Of a stretch of DNA of 64,000 nucleotides, positions 37,031-46,453 are shown piece after piece. The notes beneath the pieces were generated by a model. It did no database searches and was not told the DNA's origin. It saw only the letters and a program-made list of their open reading frames with translations. Source of the stretch: Cyanobium gracile PCC 6307 (GTDB lineage Bacteria; Cyanobacteriota; Cyanobacteriia; PCC-6307; Cyanobiaceae); assembly GCF_000316515.1 (NCBI RefSeq), contig NC_019675.1:2974001-3038000 (forward strand), read 5' to 3'. Positions within the stretch are counted from its first letter, which is position 1. The number at the start of each line of letters is the position of its first letter. The position numbers were made by a program, and so were the translations under genes.

Positions 37031-38812
37031 TCAGGGGGCCATCGTCTGTTCATTCACCGCCCATCCGGCGTCGATGCCCCCGGGAAGCATCTGGCCAAGA
37101 TCCTCTCCCACCTCGCGGTCGATCAGACGGTTGAGCTTTTCGTTCATGGCCATCACGAGATCGCGATGCTTCTTCCCGGTTGAGGCAAGGTTCTTCATTT
37201 CATGGGGATCGGCCTGCACATCAAACAACTCCAGATCGTTGAACTGCTCAAGTTGTTCATAGGTACGGGGTCTGTTGTGCTGCTTCGGGGAGAAGTAGCG
37301 AGAAAAGACATGGCGCCCGTCATACACCGATCGAACGGCTCCCCGTTTCATCAGGTTGGGGACGATACCCACCTGCTTGAGCTGATCCGGCTTGCCCCCC
37401 TTTTGCAGGTGGCCAACGGCTTTGTAAAGGAAATCGCCATCGATGTAGGCGAGCATGTTGTAGTTGAACAGGATTCCTTCCCGCAGGCTGTCGATCGCTG
37501 CCCGTTCGGGAGCGGCGAGCAGAGTCGAGAAGTCCTTGCCCGGCAGCCCTCTCACGATCTCCGCTTTTCTGTCGGGCGCGACGCCAGTCAGGCCCACCAA
37601 GGTCGGGGCGAGGTCGAGATGGGAGGTGAGGGCCTGGCAGCGGTTGCCACCTGGATAGGCCGGATGGGCAACGATCAGGGGAACATGATTCTGCTCCCGA
37701 TAGGCGACGGCGCCTTTGGCATGGAGCTGGTGTGCCCCATCCATGTCCCCGTGATCTGAGGTCAGAATCACGATCGTTCGCTCCCTCAGGCCGGCCGCAT
37801 CCAGTTCGGCCAGCAGCGTGACGATGTTGCGGTCCACATCCTGCAGGCAGTTCAGATAGTAGTTATGCCTGCGCTTCCAGCGCGGGATCTCGTTGGGGAT
37901 CTCGCCAACCAACGCGTCATGTGATTTCAGGAAGTCGCGATGGGCGGGTGGTCGTCCGGGCACATCCAAGGGCTGGGTGTGACTGGGAGGAAGGGAGAAA
38001 GCCCATTGCCTGGCATACAAGGGATCCTTCGGATCGCGGGCCACATGGACGATTCCCCGTTGGGCCTGAACCGTGGTACCAGGGGCATCGGTGTCGTAGA
38101 ACATCACATCGTGGGGATTCACGAGATTGACAGCGAGAAACCAGGGCTTCCCCTGGGCCGCCAGCTCCCGTCCCTTCCCGCGTAACCAACTGATGCCCAT
38201 GGCGGTGATCACGCCATCATGGAGATAGCCGCCCTGGGTATGGGCAATGATGTCGCCAACTCCGAAGTAGTCGGAGAACCCATAGGCTTCCATCTCCTCG
38301 GTGAAGATCTTGGTGGGTGTCCCCAGCTTGTTGACGGTTTCGAACTCCTTGGTCAGATGCCATTTTCCTTTATAGGCCGTGTAATAGCCTGCCTCCCGCA
38401 GCATGTGCCCGACGGTGCGGATATCGGTGGACAGGCTGCTGACCCACGGAAAATTCGTGTTGTCGAACATTCGCGTCTGCTGGATGTGTTGGCCCGTGTA
38501 GGCCACCGCCCGCGAAGGCGTGCAGACGCAGGAGTTGATGCGGTGATTGATGAAGCTGGTGCCCTGCTTGATGAGACGTTCATGGCCGGGAAGGCTGAAA
38601 TCCCCAGGCAGTTCCCAGGGCTGAAAAAAGCGCTCCTGGTCAGTGAGAATGAAGAGGATGTTGTAGCGCTGAGCCCCGGACGCACCAGCAACCTTCGCTG
38701 CGCTGGCAGCGCTCGCCACCGATGCTCTGGCACCCGATGTCGATCCGTTGGCCACACCCAGTGCCACGGTGCCAGCTCCAGCCAGATGTAGAAACTTGCG
38801 TCTTGAAGTCAT
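37031..38812 (-). CDS. Tat-exported sulfatase (formylglycine type)
   Basis: The 593-residue protein has a twin-arginine signal, TSRRKFLHLAGAGTVALGVA (residues 2-21), so it is probably exported folded. The sulfatase domain starts NILFILTDQE, with the metal Asp, and the modification motif C-T-P-S-R (residues 97-101) allows the Cys to become formylglycine. GKWHLTKEFE, LTSDHGDMDGAH and a late LFDVQADPHEMKNLA are further sulfatase segments. The substrate is unknown: choline sulfate, sulfated sugars or aryl sulfates are all possible. ATG at 38812 is chosen because it begins the Tat signal. Base composition is below the core genome, suggesting transfer. Confidence 0.9.
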   Translation of the reverse strand: MTSRRKFLHLAGAGTVALGVANGSTSGARASVASAASAAKVAGASGAQRYNILFILTDQERFFQPWELPGDFSLPGHERLIKQGTSFINHRINSCVCTPSRAVAYTGQHIQQTRMFDNTNFPWVSSLSTDIRTVGHMLREAGYYTAYKGKWHLTKEFETVNKLGTPTKIFTEEMEAYGFSDYFGVGDIIAHTQGGYLHDGVITAMGISWLRGKGRELAAQGKPWFLAVNLVNPHDVMFYDTDAPGTTVQAQRGIVHVARDPKDPLYARQWAFSLPPSHTQPLDVPGRPPAHRDFLKSHDALVGEIPNEIPRWKRRHNYYLNCLQDVDRNIVTLLAELDAAGLRERTIVILTSDHGDMDGAHQLHAKGAVAYREQNHVPLIVAHPAYPGGNRCQALTSHLDLAPTLVGLTGVAPDRKAEIVRGLPGKDFSTLLAAPERAAIDSLREGILFNYNMLAYIDGDFLYKAVGHLQKGGKPDQLKQVGIVPNLMKRGAVRSVYDGRHVFSRYFSPKQHNRPRTYEQLEQFNDLELFDVQADPHEMKNLASTGKKHRDLVMAMNEKLNRLIDREVGEDLGQMLPGGIDAGWAVNEQTMAP

Positions 38813-39388
38813 TGAATCGGGCAGCTCGAGTTGATGCAAGCTTGCTCGCTCAAGAAGGCCGGATGGGTCCCAGGACATTCAGCTTTATACGCTGCAACAA
38901 TTCCAGAAAGTCTGCTGACGCCTTTGCCCGTGGCCGGTTGCCCTGGCGCTCACCCCAGGATTCGATGGTGCCCAGGCTTGTGATCTCCAATTCCAGGTAT
39001 TGGCAGGCTTCATCCGTTCTCCTGCACAGCCGCCAGGACTGCGAGCGACAAGCAAGGTCCATCGTCTTGTGACGTCGCTATCCAGGGAAGTCCGAATCAC
39101 CGCTGTCTTATCCTTCCCCATCGGCCACGACCATGGGCAGATGGACACTTCCATGGTCACACTGCCGGCCATGGAGACGACCTCGTGGGGACTGGCCAGA
39201 ACGCCCCCGTCCGCCCCCATGGGAAGCGTAGGGCTGGACTCTTGAGGCTGCCGATGCCGCAGAGCTCCGGATTGTCCTGGGCCATGGTTTCGAGCTCGCT
39301 GAGCAGATCCACCCCTGGCAGAAGACAAAGAGAATGGCGGTTCGCAGCCGTCATAAAAGGATCCGTCCAGGGGGCAATCCTCGCAGGT
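38813..39388. other. About 575 bp with no confident gene; possible decayed sequence
   Basis: On the minus strand the frame at 38850-39062 reads a protein-like piece (YLELEITSLGTIESWGERQG), but neither it nor the neighbouring frames give a full gene. It may be the remnant of an older gene or the leader of the sulfatase gene. No RNA gene or repeat is recognised. Confidence 0.4.
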
Positions 39389-40283
39389 CTAGCCCTTGTC
39401 GTTGAACAGCCGCAGGCAGGCCTCCATCACGTCGGGGATCGCCACGATCCGGGGTTCCAGCATCAGTTTGTCGCCATAGAGTCCATTCGGATCGTCGCTG
39501 CCGTCCATCCGTTCGTGGTGTTCCTGGATGATGCGGGCACTCGGCCTGGAAGAGGCAACGTCCTTGAAGACGTTGTGGCCAGCCTGGGCATGGTCCCTGA
39601 TCAGGTCGGATTCATGATCGGTCAGTGTCCTCGGCTTGCAGAGGATTTCCGCCGGCACGTTCAACTTGCCGATGACATGGACGGAGGCGGCCAGTTGCAG
39701 TCCCTCCAGCTGCCGCACTGGCTGTCCCAGTTTCTGTCCGATGGCTGAGGCCAGTTTTCTCCACACTGTGCTGGTCGCCTGTGGTGGAGGGATCCCCCCT
39801 CCGGGACCGTGAGCAACTGCTTGTACAGCCTCTTGGTCTCCCGGAGAGTTCTGAGCTGCTCTTCTTCGGCGATCGCCCTGGCAGTCAGGCTGCCGAGACG
39901 GATGGCGATCGTGTCCAGCAGGAGACGTTCTTCCGCCAGAAAAGGCCCGTTGATGGCGGCGTCACAGCGTTCGATCTAGCCGACGTTCTCGTAGCTGTAG
40001 ACGTCGGCGTTGGCTCTGATCGCCGATGAGCGAACCGATTGGCATCATCCAGATCACCCGTCTGATACACCTTCGCGCCAAGGGAAATTCTGGCAACGGT
40101 GTTGGCGGAATGCAGACAGGCTTCCGGGATGGCCTCAACGACCGTTTGAAGAATGTCGTCGAGTGTTTCTTGATCGTTGCCGATGATCTTCTCCATCTGA
40201 TGGAGGCAGTGGAGGTCCTTGATCCGCCCCATCAGCGCCAGCTCCTTCGCCATCGTCACGGTGGCCTGGGCCACTGGGCCCAT
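39389..40283 (-). pseudogene. Decayed GAF/HD-GYP-type signalling protein
   Basis: Three pieces of one protein lie in different frames on the minus strand. The first (40283 to about 40025) reads LALMGRIKDLHCLHQMEKII and DDILQTVVEAIPEA, the start of a GAF-like input domain. After a frameshift comes ADVYSYENVG, a TAG stop where Trp is expected, then AINGPFLAEERLLLDTIAIRLG. After a second frameshift comes an HD-GYP-like piece (39766-39389: QLEGLQLAASVHVIGKLNVPAEIL, IIQEHHERMDGSDDPNGL). In that piece the HD pair is HV and the GYP motif is DDP, so the c-di-GMP hydrolase site is lost. It is clearly non-functional. Confidence 0.85.
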
Positions 40284-40381
40284 GTCCTTACTTGATGACA
40301 GGCTTCATCTGGCCCTCCCTTCGAGAGGAACAGACTTTCACGGAAGCTCCTGCAGCGGTGGTCGGTGCTGTTCTGTCGTCT

Positions 40382-40822
40382 TCACCGTCCACCGTTGTCG
40401 GTAACCCCGCACGCGTTGCGCGCCCCAGCGTCCACCGCTCTGGCGGGCGTCGCGGCACGGCGCTCCTGCCTGGGGATCCCGTGGCCCAGTTCATGGCATG
40501 GCAGGAAGAATGCTTCGAGGGAAGGATGCACGGCGTTTCCCACCACGGCGATGCCTTCCCGTTCGAGAAGGCAGGCCTGGGGGTCGCCGTTGGGATCCCG
40601 TTTGGGCACGCCCAGGCTTCCGTCTCCTGACACGACGCGATACCAGGGAACGTCCATCTTCGCGTTGTCGTCCAGCTGGCTGAGGATGTAGGCGACGTGT
40701 CTGGGCATCACCGCCAGATGTTCTCCGATGGATTGGTAGGTGGTGATTTTCGATTCGGGAATCGTCGTGACGATCCGGAGCACCTGTGCCTTGATGCGGG
40801 CGAAAGCCTCGGACTTTGTCAT
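40382..40822 (-). CDS. Alkyltransferase-like (ATL) MGMT-family protein
   Basis: The protein (146 residues) has the MGMT winged-helix fold (ITTYQSIGEHLAV, RHVAYILSQLDD) and, in place of the catalytic PCHR, the sequence VPWYRVV with Trp60. ATL proteins bind O6-alkylguanine without repairing it and pass it to nucleotide excision repair. The usual ATL form is PWHR; here His is replaced by Tyr. The C-terminal 45 residues are longer than typical and may be read-through from a shifted end. It is next to the quinone-oxidoreductase gene on the same strand. Confidence 0.8.
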   Translation of the reverse strand: MTKSEAFARIKAQVLRIVTTIPESKITTYQSIGEHLAVMPRHVAYILSQLDDNAKMDVPWYRVVSGDGSLGVPKRDPNGDPQACLLEREGIAVVGNAVHPSLEAFFLPCHELGHGIPRQERRAATPARAVDAGARNACGVTDNGGR

Positions 40823-40828
40823 GGGGAA

Positions 40829-41809
40829 CTAGTTCTGATCGCGCACAGAGATGATGACATTACCCTTCTTTCGTCCCGTGTCGACATAACGGTGGGCTTC
40901 CACAATCTGATCGATCGGATAGATCCGATCGATCACGGGTCGGAACGCTCCCGTCTCAGCCAGGGCGGCAAGCGTGAGCAGATCGTCGCGTTTCAGGCCA
41001 GCGGGACCGGCGATCACCGTGTGGCAGCTCGTCATCGACACCCACAGGCTCCGCAGCATGTCGGGCAACCCGGCCAGCACCAGCAACAGCCGCCCCCCAT
41101 CCTTCAGGGATCGCCTGCAGCGAGAAAAGGGCGCCGTGCCGACCGTATCGACGATGAGGTCGTACGTTTGGCCGTTGCGGGTGAAGTCGTCCTGGGTGTA
41201 GTCGATGACATGGGCCGCCCCCAGGGAGCGCACCAGATCCATGCTGGCTCCGCTGCACACCCCGGTCAACTCGGTCCCGAAGTGGCGGGCCAGCTGCACA
41301 ACGGCGCTCCCCACCGCGCCGGAGGCCCCATTCACCAGCACCTTGTCCCCGCGCTGAACCTTGCCACGCCGCAGGAAATCCAGGGCCGTCGTTCCGCCGA
41401 AGCAGAGGGCGGCGGCCGTCTCATCCGTGAGCGCGGGCGGTGTGGCCACCACCATGCCGTCCTGCGGCAGGACGATGTACTCGGCATGGCAGCCCAGGCG
41501 GACGTCGCTGAAGGCGAACACCCGCTCCCCCACCTTGAACCGGGTGACGTCCCTGCCGATCGCCGCGACCACCCCGGCCAGCTCCGAACCGAGGATCGGT
41601 TGCCTGGGCTTCCGCAGGCCGAACACCAGCCGCATGATCAGCCCGAACCCCGTGGGAACCGTCTGGCTTCGAATGCGCCAGTCCCCTGATGTGACGGTGG
41701 TGGCGTTGATTCGGATCAGGATTTCGTCGTCTTTGGGGGTGGGTATGGGCATCTCGATGATGCGCAGCACTTCGGGTGGCCCGTAGCGCTCAACGACGAC
41801 GGCTTTCAT
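40829..41809 (-). CDS. NAD(P)-dependent quinone oxidoreductase-like alcohol dehydrogenase (MDR family)
   Basis: The 326-residue protein starts MKAVVVERYGPPEVLRIIEMP and has LGSELAGVVAAIG, VLVNGASGAVGSAVVQLARHFG (nucleotide-binding Rossmann motif) and a C-terminal VEAHRYVDTGRKKGNVIISV, all typical of the zinc-free quinone oxidoreductase branch of medium-chain dehydrogenases. The substrate is unknown. It overlaps the upstream DUF4336 gene as ATGA, so they are co-translated. Confidence 0.88.
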   Translation of the reverse strand: MKAVVVERYGPPEVLRIIEMPIPTPKDDEILIRINATTVTSGDWRIRSQTVPTGFGLIMRLVFGLRKPRQPILGSELAGVVAAIGRDVTRFKVGERVFAFSDVRLGCHAEYIVLPQDGMVVATPPALTDETAAALCFGGTTALDFLRRGKVQRGDKVLVNGASGAVGSAVVQLARHFGTELTGVCSGASMDLVRSLGAAHVIDYTQDDFTRNGQTYDLIVDTVGTAPFSRCRRSLKDGGRLLLVLAGLPDMLRSLWVSMTSCHTVIAGPAGLKRDDLLTLAALAETGAFRPVIDRIYPIDQIVEAHRYVDTGRKKGNVIISVRDQN

Positions 41810-42564
41810 GGCTGGTGGTCCTTGGGGATTGGGGGGGCGCCGGCGCAGGGCCCGAGGTCGCTGCCGAGAAACGCCGCGTAGGCCTTGGTGAGTCTTTCCT
41901 TGCCGCCGGTTTCCACCACAGCGCCGTGGGCCACGATCACCCTGTCGAAGTCCCACTGCAGGACAGCCTGCATGGCCCTCCGCAGCGAAGTCCTGTCGGA
42001 GGTGGCCAGGCGCTCGAGAATGGTGGGCTCCAGGCGAGCGTAACCGCCGCCGATCCGGGTGAGCCAGCGGGTGAGCCAGGGGGCGGAGGCATCGAAGTGG
42101 AAGGCGCTGTCCGTCAGGACGAGGGTCCTGCTCGGGGTGTGGCAGAAGGCCACCTCATGCAGCGGCGATGGGCCGGTGGGCCCCAGGGTGTGGAGCCCGC
42201 TCAGGCTGCACAGCAGCAATCCCGGCCATGGGGATGGCTCTTCCGCGTTGAGCAGACGGTCCAGCTCCAGATGGGGACACTTCTGCCTCAGGAAGGGCGG
42301 ACCCCAGGAGATGGCCTGGGGAAAGCGCTGCTGGAAGGCCTGGAGATGGAGATGGTGGAAGGCGTTGGGCGCCACGATGTCGGTGACGACACCGATGGCG
42401 GCCAGTTCGATTTCGAGCTCAGGTGTTGGCTGGATCGGCGAAAGAATCACCAGCCGGTTGCTGTTCTCCAGGCGGATGACCGTCATCCGGGTGCCGATGC
42501 TCAGGCCGAAGTAGGTCTGCGGTTGTTCGGCCACCCAGAGATGATCGGCGAGGCGCCGCAGCAT
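41806..42564 (-). CDS. DUF4336 (metallo-hydrolase-like) protein
   Basis: The protein (252 residues) begins MLRRLADHLWVAEQPQTYFGLSIGTRMTVIRLENSNRLVILSPI, as in DUF4336 proteins, and has APNAFHHLHLQAFQQRFP, LTDSAFHF and DRVIVAHGAVVETGG, a beta-lactamase-like order of His motifs. Function unknown in the family. It is the first gene of a pair with the downstream oxidoreductase (ATGA overlap). Confidence 0.82.
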   Translation of the reverse strand: MLRRLADHLWVAEQPQTYFGLSIGTRMTVIRLENSNRLVILSPIQPTPELEIELAAIGVVTDIVAPNAFHHLHLQAFQQRFPQAISWGPPFLRQKCPHLELDRLLNAEEPSPWPGLLLCSLSGLHTLGPTGPSPLHEVAFCHTPSRTLVLTDSAFHFDASAPWLTRWLTRIGGGYARLEPTILERLATSDRTSLRRAMQAVLQWDFDRVIVAHGAVVETGGKERLTKAYAAFLGSDLGPCAGAPPIPKDHQP

Positions 42565-42620
42565 GGGTGTGGCCGATGGCTGGGCCAAACGTAAGGGCCT
42601 GGGCCAACGGGTGGTTGGCG

Positions 42621-43307
42621 TCAGCTGGCCGGGCGACGAATCCGCAGCATCGCGTTGCCGCCGCGCTGGAATTCGTAGGGCACCGGTTCGATCGCCACCG
42701 TGCAACCCTCCGCGCGCAGGGCTGCCCCACTCTCCTCCAGATGGGGCGACAATTCACCGCCCAGGGTGAGCAGCGGAAACACCCTCACCTCCTGCGCCAC
42801 CCGGACCAGCTCCAGCAGCGAGGCCCGATGGAAGGCGGCATCCAGCTGCAGGCTGTACAGAAACAGCAGATGGGAGCAGAGCGCCAGCTCGAAGCTGGCG
42901 TCGGCGAAGGGCAGGAAAGGCAGCGTGGCTTCCACATAGCGCCCCTGCGCCACCCCGGCCGGATAGTCGTCCAGGAAGGCCCCCATGGCCTCCAGGCGTC
43001 GTCGGCCGAGTTCCTCGGGCGTGGGGATGGCCTCCCAGACGAAGTCGCTGTGGTTCTCCCGGATCTGTTCAATGACCTGGTCGTAGGTGGCGGCGATGCG
43101 GGAGCCGATCGCCTCCCGGCTGAAGCGATAGATCGGATCGCAGGAGATCACCGTCGTGCCCCTGCGGCTGGCTTCGGCGTTGAAGCTGGCCGGTCCATCC
43201 CCGCAGCCCAGGATCCGGCGCGCCAAGTCGTCCGCCGTGAGGGCGAACATGGCCCCGTACTCATCGAAGGAGCGGCCCCAGGGAACGACCTGATCCAGGG
43301 TGAACAT
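42621..43307 (-). CDS. SAM-dependent methyltransferase-like protein
   Basis: The 228-residue sequence begins MFTLDQVVPWGRSFDEYGAMFALT. The SAM-site-like ILGCGDGPASFNAEASRRG and VISCDPIYRFS follow, then LPFADASFELALCSHLLFLY, a typical motif IV region. It is a family I associate with cyanobacteria and some other bacteria, with unknown acceptor. ATG at 43307 is the start of the conserved part. Confidence 0.78.
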   Translation of the reverse strand: MFTLDQVVPWGRSFDEYGAMFALTADDLARRILGCGDGPASFNAEASRRGTTVISCDPIYRFSREAIGSRIAATYDQVIEQIRENHSDFVWEAIPTPEELGRRRLEAMGAFLDDYPAGVAQGRYVEATLPFLPFADASFELALCSHLLFLYSLQLDAAFHRASLLELVRVAQEVRVFPLLTLGGELSPHLEESGAALRAEGCTVAIEPVPYEFQRGGNAMLRIRRPAS

Positions 43308-43392
43308 GGTGGAGCCGGAGGGGTGAGGTCGCGCCAGGGAATGATGGTCCCGTTCCCTGCCAGCTGCCTCCCCGTTCTTTCCCCGTTCGCCC

Positions 43393-44130
43393 ATGGCCGA
43401 TGCCGCCGCCCCTGCCGCCCTGGCGATCGAGCCCCTGTTCCCGATGGCCCTGGGCCGGGTGCAGCTGGCGCCCGATCCCCTCGACACCGCCCTGCTGCTG
43501 CAGCGGGCCCTGGAGCTGCGGGAGCGGGACCCCAGTGAAGAGGGGGTGGCGTGGACCGGGGATGTGCGCGGCGCCGGGGAGTTGCACCGCAACCCCCTGT
43601 TCGCCCCCCTGATCGGCCGGCTGGCGCTCCATGCCTGGGAGTATCTGGCGGCGCTGGGGTTCGATCGCCGGCGCCTGGCCCTGCAGGTGCAGCGCAGTTG
43701 GCCGGTGATCAGCGAGGCCGGTGAGCAGGTGGGGCGCCACCACCACCCCAACGCCCACCTCAGCGCCATCTACTACCTCAATGGCGACGGCAGCGGCCGC
43801 AGCGGCTGCCTGCGCCTGTTCGCCCCCCGGCAGGTGAACGAGCTGGTGCCGGGGCTGGCGGTGGGCCAGGACGGGCCGATCGGGGCCGATGCCACCCTCA
43901 ACCGCCCCTGGCACGACGTGGCCCCCCGGGCGGGGCTGCTGCTGCTGTTCCCCTCGTCGGTGGACCATGCGGTGCTGCCCAACGGGGACACCGAGGACAC
44001 CCGCTTCTCACTCAGCATCGACTTCGTCCTCACGGCCCCGGCGAACGCGCCCGATCCGGGTGAGTACCTTGCCCCCCACCCCGGTCGCTGGCTGGCGATC
44101 GGGGAGGATGGGACCGAGCCGGGAGCCTGA
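43393..44130 (+). CDS. 2-oxoglutarate/Fe(II) oxygenase-like protein
   Basis: The protein (245 residues) shows HHHPNAHLSAIYYLNGDG, with the first iron ligands, and LLLLFPSSVDHAVLPN with the late His, followed by RFSLSIDFVL, where Arg would bind 2-oxoglutarate. This is the layout of the small putative 2OG-Fe(II) oxygenase family (TIGR02466 type). Substrate unknown. It is divergent from the methyltransferase and 39 bp upstream of the ferredoxin gene. Confidence 0.82.
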   Translation: MADAAAPAALAIEPLFPMALGRVQLAPDPLDTALLLQRALELRERDPSEEGVAWTGDVRGAGELHRNPLFAPLIGRLALHAWEYLAALGFDRRRLALQVQRSWPVISEAGEQVGRHHHPNAHLSAIYYLNGDGSGRSGCLRLFAPRQVNELVPGLAVGQDGPIGADATLNRPWHDVAPRAGLLLLFPSSVDHAVLPNGDTEDTRFSLSIDFVLTAPANAPDPGEYLAPHPGRWLAIGEDGTEPGA

Positions 44131-44169
44131 GCCGCCCTGCCAACGCCGCCCCTCCCCGATCCCCCCGCC

Positions 44170-44535
44170 GTGTCTGAGACCACCCCAGCGACCACCCCAG
44201 CCACCACGCCGGAGCTTTCCGTCTTCCAGATCAGCGCCAGCCTGGATGGCACCTCCTACAGCTTTCCCTGTCGCAGCGATCAGACGGTGCTGAGCGCCGC
44301 TGAGGCGGCCGGGGTGCCCCTGCCCAGCTCCTGCTGCTCGGGCGTCTGCACCACCTGTGCCGCCCTGCTGCGCAGTGGCACGGTGCACCAGCCCGATGCC
44401 ATGGGCGTGAAGGCCGACCTTCAGGCCAAGGGCTATGCCCTGTTGTGCGTCTCCTATCCCCTTGCCGACCTCGACCTGGTGGCCGGCCAGGAGGACGCCC
44501 TCTACGAGGCCCAGTTCGGTCAGTTCCAGAAATGA
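44170..44535 (+). CDS. 2Fe-2S plant-type ferredoxin
   Basis: The 121-residue protein has a low-complexity Thr/Pro N-terminus, then a ferredoxin domain whose cluster ligands lie in PSSCCSGVCTTCAAL and the late Cys of ALLCVSYP. It transfers electrons to unknown partners. The start is GTG at 44170. Its stop overlaps the next start as ATGA. Confidence 0.9.
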   Translation: MSETTPATTPATTPELSVFQISASLDGTSYSFPCRSDQTVLSAAEAAGVPLPSSCCSGVCTTCAALLRSGTVHQPDAMGVKADLQAKGYALLCVSYPLADLDLVAGQEDALYEAQFGQFQK

Positions 44536-44753
44536 GCGCCCTGGTGCCCCTGGAGCTGTGGCTGCAGGCCTCCCCCGGTCCGCTGCTGCCCCAGCTGCGG
44601 CAGGGTCTGGCGCGGGAGGCCCGCCGCCTGGCCGGTGAGGGCGCCGAGCCCCTGCGCTGGGCGATCACGGCGGTGGATCCCCGCCGCGGCCTGCGGCTCG
44701 AGGGGGTCGTGGTGGCGCCGGCGCCGACGGCGGCCCCCGTCCCCGGCCCTTGA
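44532..44753 (+). CDS. 73-residue hypothetical protein in the ferredoxin operon
   Basis: It starts MSALVPLELWLQASPGPLLPQLRQGLAREARRLAG and contains LRWAITAVDPRRGLRLEGVVV. No named domain. It overlaps the ferredoxin stop (ATGA) and the start of the DUF3326 gene (TTGA), so the three form one tightly coupled unit. The compact placement supports that it is real. Confidence 0.7.
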   Translation: MSALVPLELWLQASPGPLLPQLRQGLAREARRLAGEGAEPLRWAITAVDPRRGLRLEGVVVAPAPTAAPVPGP

Positions 44754-45808
44754 GCCCGGCGGTCCCGCCCCTGCCCACCCTGCTGGTGATTCCCACCGGG
44801 GTGGGCTGCGCCGTGGGCGGCTTCGCCGGCGACGGCCTGCCGGCGGCCCGGTTGCTGGCGGCGGCCAGCGGCTGCCTGATCACCCACCCCAACGTGATGA
44901 ACGCCGCCTCCCTGTACTGGAGCGACCGGCGCCTGCACTACGTGGAGGGCTGGAGCCTCGACCGCTTCGCCGCCGGGGACCTGGCCCTCGCTCCGGTGCC
45001 CAGCCAGCGGGTGGGCGTGCTGCTGGATGCGGGCATCGAGGCGGAGCTGCTGCTGCGCCACCGCCAGGTGATCGACGCCTGCCGCGCCAGCCTGGGGCTG
45101 ACGATCGGCCCGGTGCTCAGCAGTGATCGGCCCCTGGAGGTGAGCCTCTCGATCGGGCCCAGCGGCAGCAGCTGGGGCAGCCTGGGCCGCCCCGATGCCC
45201 TGCTGCGGGCCGGTGAAGCGCTGCTGGCCGCCGGGGCCACGGCCATCGCCGTGGTGGCCCGCTTCCCTGACGAGCCGGGCAGCGACGCCCTGGCGGCCTA
45301 CCGCCACGGCACGGGGGTGGATGCCCTGGCCGGGGCGGAGGCGGTGATCAGCCACCTGCTGGTGCGCCACCTGGGGGTGCCCTGTGCCCATGCCCCCGCC
45401 CTGGCGCCGCTGCCGCCCGACCCCGGGCTGGATCCGCGGGCGGCGGCCGAGGAGCTGGGCCACACCTTCCTGCCCTGCGTGCTGGTGGGCCTCAGCCGGG
45501 CCCCCTCGCTGCGGCCCGAACCGGCCACCGGCAACGGGCTGCTGCACGGCGCCGATGTGGGGGCGGTGGTGGCGCCGGCCGGGGCCCTGGGCGGGGAGAC
45601 TGTGCTGGCCTGTGCCGAGCGGGGCGTGCCCGTGATCGCCGTGGAAGGCAATCCCTGCCTGCTCCAGGTCAGCGGCGAGGCCCTGGGGCTGCCGGTGATC
45701 CCGGCCGCCAGCTATGCCGAGGCGGCCGGGATCGTGCTGGCCTTGCGGGAGGGCCTTGACCCGGCGGCCCTGCGGCGGCCCCTCCCGGAGGCCAGGGGAG
45801 CGGGCTGA
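44750..45808 (+). CDS. DUF3326 protein
   Basis: The 352-residue protein begins LLVIPTGVGCAVGGFAGDG and includes LITHPNVMNAASLYW and GGETVLACAERGVPVIAVEGN. It belongs to a conserved family of unknown function in cyanobacteria and plants (DUF3326). The start is TTG at 44750 overlapping the preceding stop. Linkage to a ferredoxin may hint at redox chemistry, but this is speculation. Confidence 0.85.
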   Translation: MSPAVPPLPTLLVIPTGVGCAVGGFAGDGLPAARLLAAASGCLITHPNVMNAASLYWSDRRLHYVEGWSLDRFAAGDLALAPVPSQRVGVLLDAGIEAELLLRHRQVIDACRASLGLTIGPVLSSDRPLEVSLSIGPSGSSWGSLGRPDALLRAGEALLAAGATAIAVVARFPDEPGSDALAAYRHGTGVDALAGAEAVISHLLVRHLGVPCAHAPALAPLPPDPGLDPRAAAEELGHTFLPCVLVGLSRAPSLRPEPATGNGLLHGADVGAVVAPAGALGGETVLACAERGVPVIAVEGNPCLLQVSGEALGLPVIPAASYAEAAGIVLALREGLDPAALRRPLPEARGAG

Positions 45809-45814
45809 GGGGAC

Positions 45815-46321
45815 TCAGGGCTCGCCGAGGAAGTCCCGCTTGCCCAGTTCCACGCCGTTGTGGCGCAGGATGTCGTAAGCGGTGGTGACGTGGAAATAGA
45901 CGTTGGGCAGCACGAAGAACAGCAGGAAGCTCTGGCCGCTGAAGTGGAGCGTCTCGCCGCGGATCGGCAGTTCGATCGGCTTGGTTTCGGTGCCGTCGAT
46001 CTGCTCGGGGGAGAGGGCCGAGAGGCCGGCGAGGGTCGTCTCGATGCGGCCGATCAGGTCCTCGAAGCTGGCTTCGTTGTCCTCCAGCGACGTGCTCTCC
46101 ACCCCGGCCAGCCGGGCCAGGCCGCGGCGGGCGATGTCGGTGGCGATCTGCACCTGGCGCACCAGGGGGAACATGTCGGGGTAGAGGCGGGCCTGCAGCA
46201 GCACAGCCGGGTCGATCCCTTTGGCTTCGGCGTGGGCGGCCGCCTTGGCCAGGATCGCCGCCAGGTTGCGCAGGCTGCGGGCCAGGGGCGGAACGGCCGC
46301 CTCGAACATCGAGAGGGTCAT
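45815..46321 (-). CDS. DUF1993 family protein
   Basis: The 168-residue helical protein begins [24 protein letters not shown] and contains [28 protein letters not shown] and [32 protein letters not shown], the family hallmarks of DUF1993. It resembles DinB-like four-helix bundles. Function unknown. It is convergent with the DUF3326 gene. Confidence 0.88.
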   Translation of the reverse strand: MTLSMFEAAVPPLARSLRNLAAILAKAAAHAEAKGIDPAVLLQARLYPDMFPLVRQVQIATDIARRGLARLAGVESTSLEDNEASFEDLIGRIETTLAGLSALSPEQIDGTETKPIELPIRGETLHFSGQSFLLFFVLPNVYFHVTTAYDILRHNGVELGKRDFLGEP

Positions 46322-46453
46322 GGCTGGGGCGAAGGCCGGGGGCAGGCGAAGCGGACTGTAGGCCGGTCGAGCGGGTGGCCCAGGAGGGGCGATGAGCAGA
46401 AACACTCAGCCGGTTTCCCCCCTAAAGCGGACCGATTGCGAGTTAAGCTCTCT

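Noticed and set aside
38850-39328. Two overlapping minus-strand frames as real genes upstream of the sulfatase
   Set aside because: Neither has a clear start, domain or complete length; at best they are remnants.
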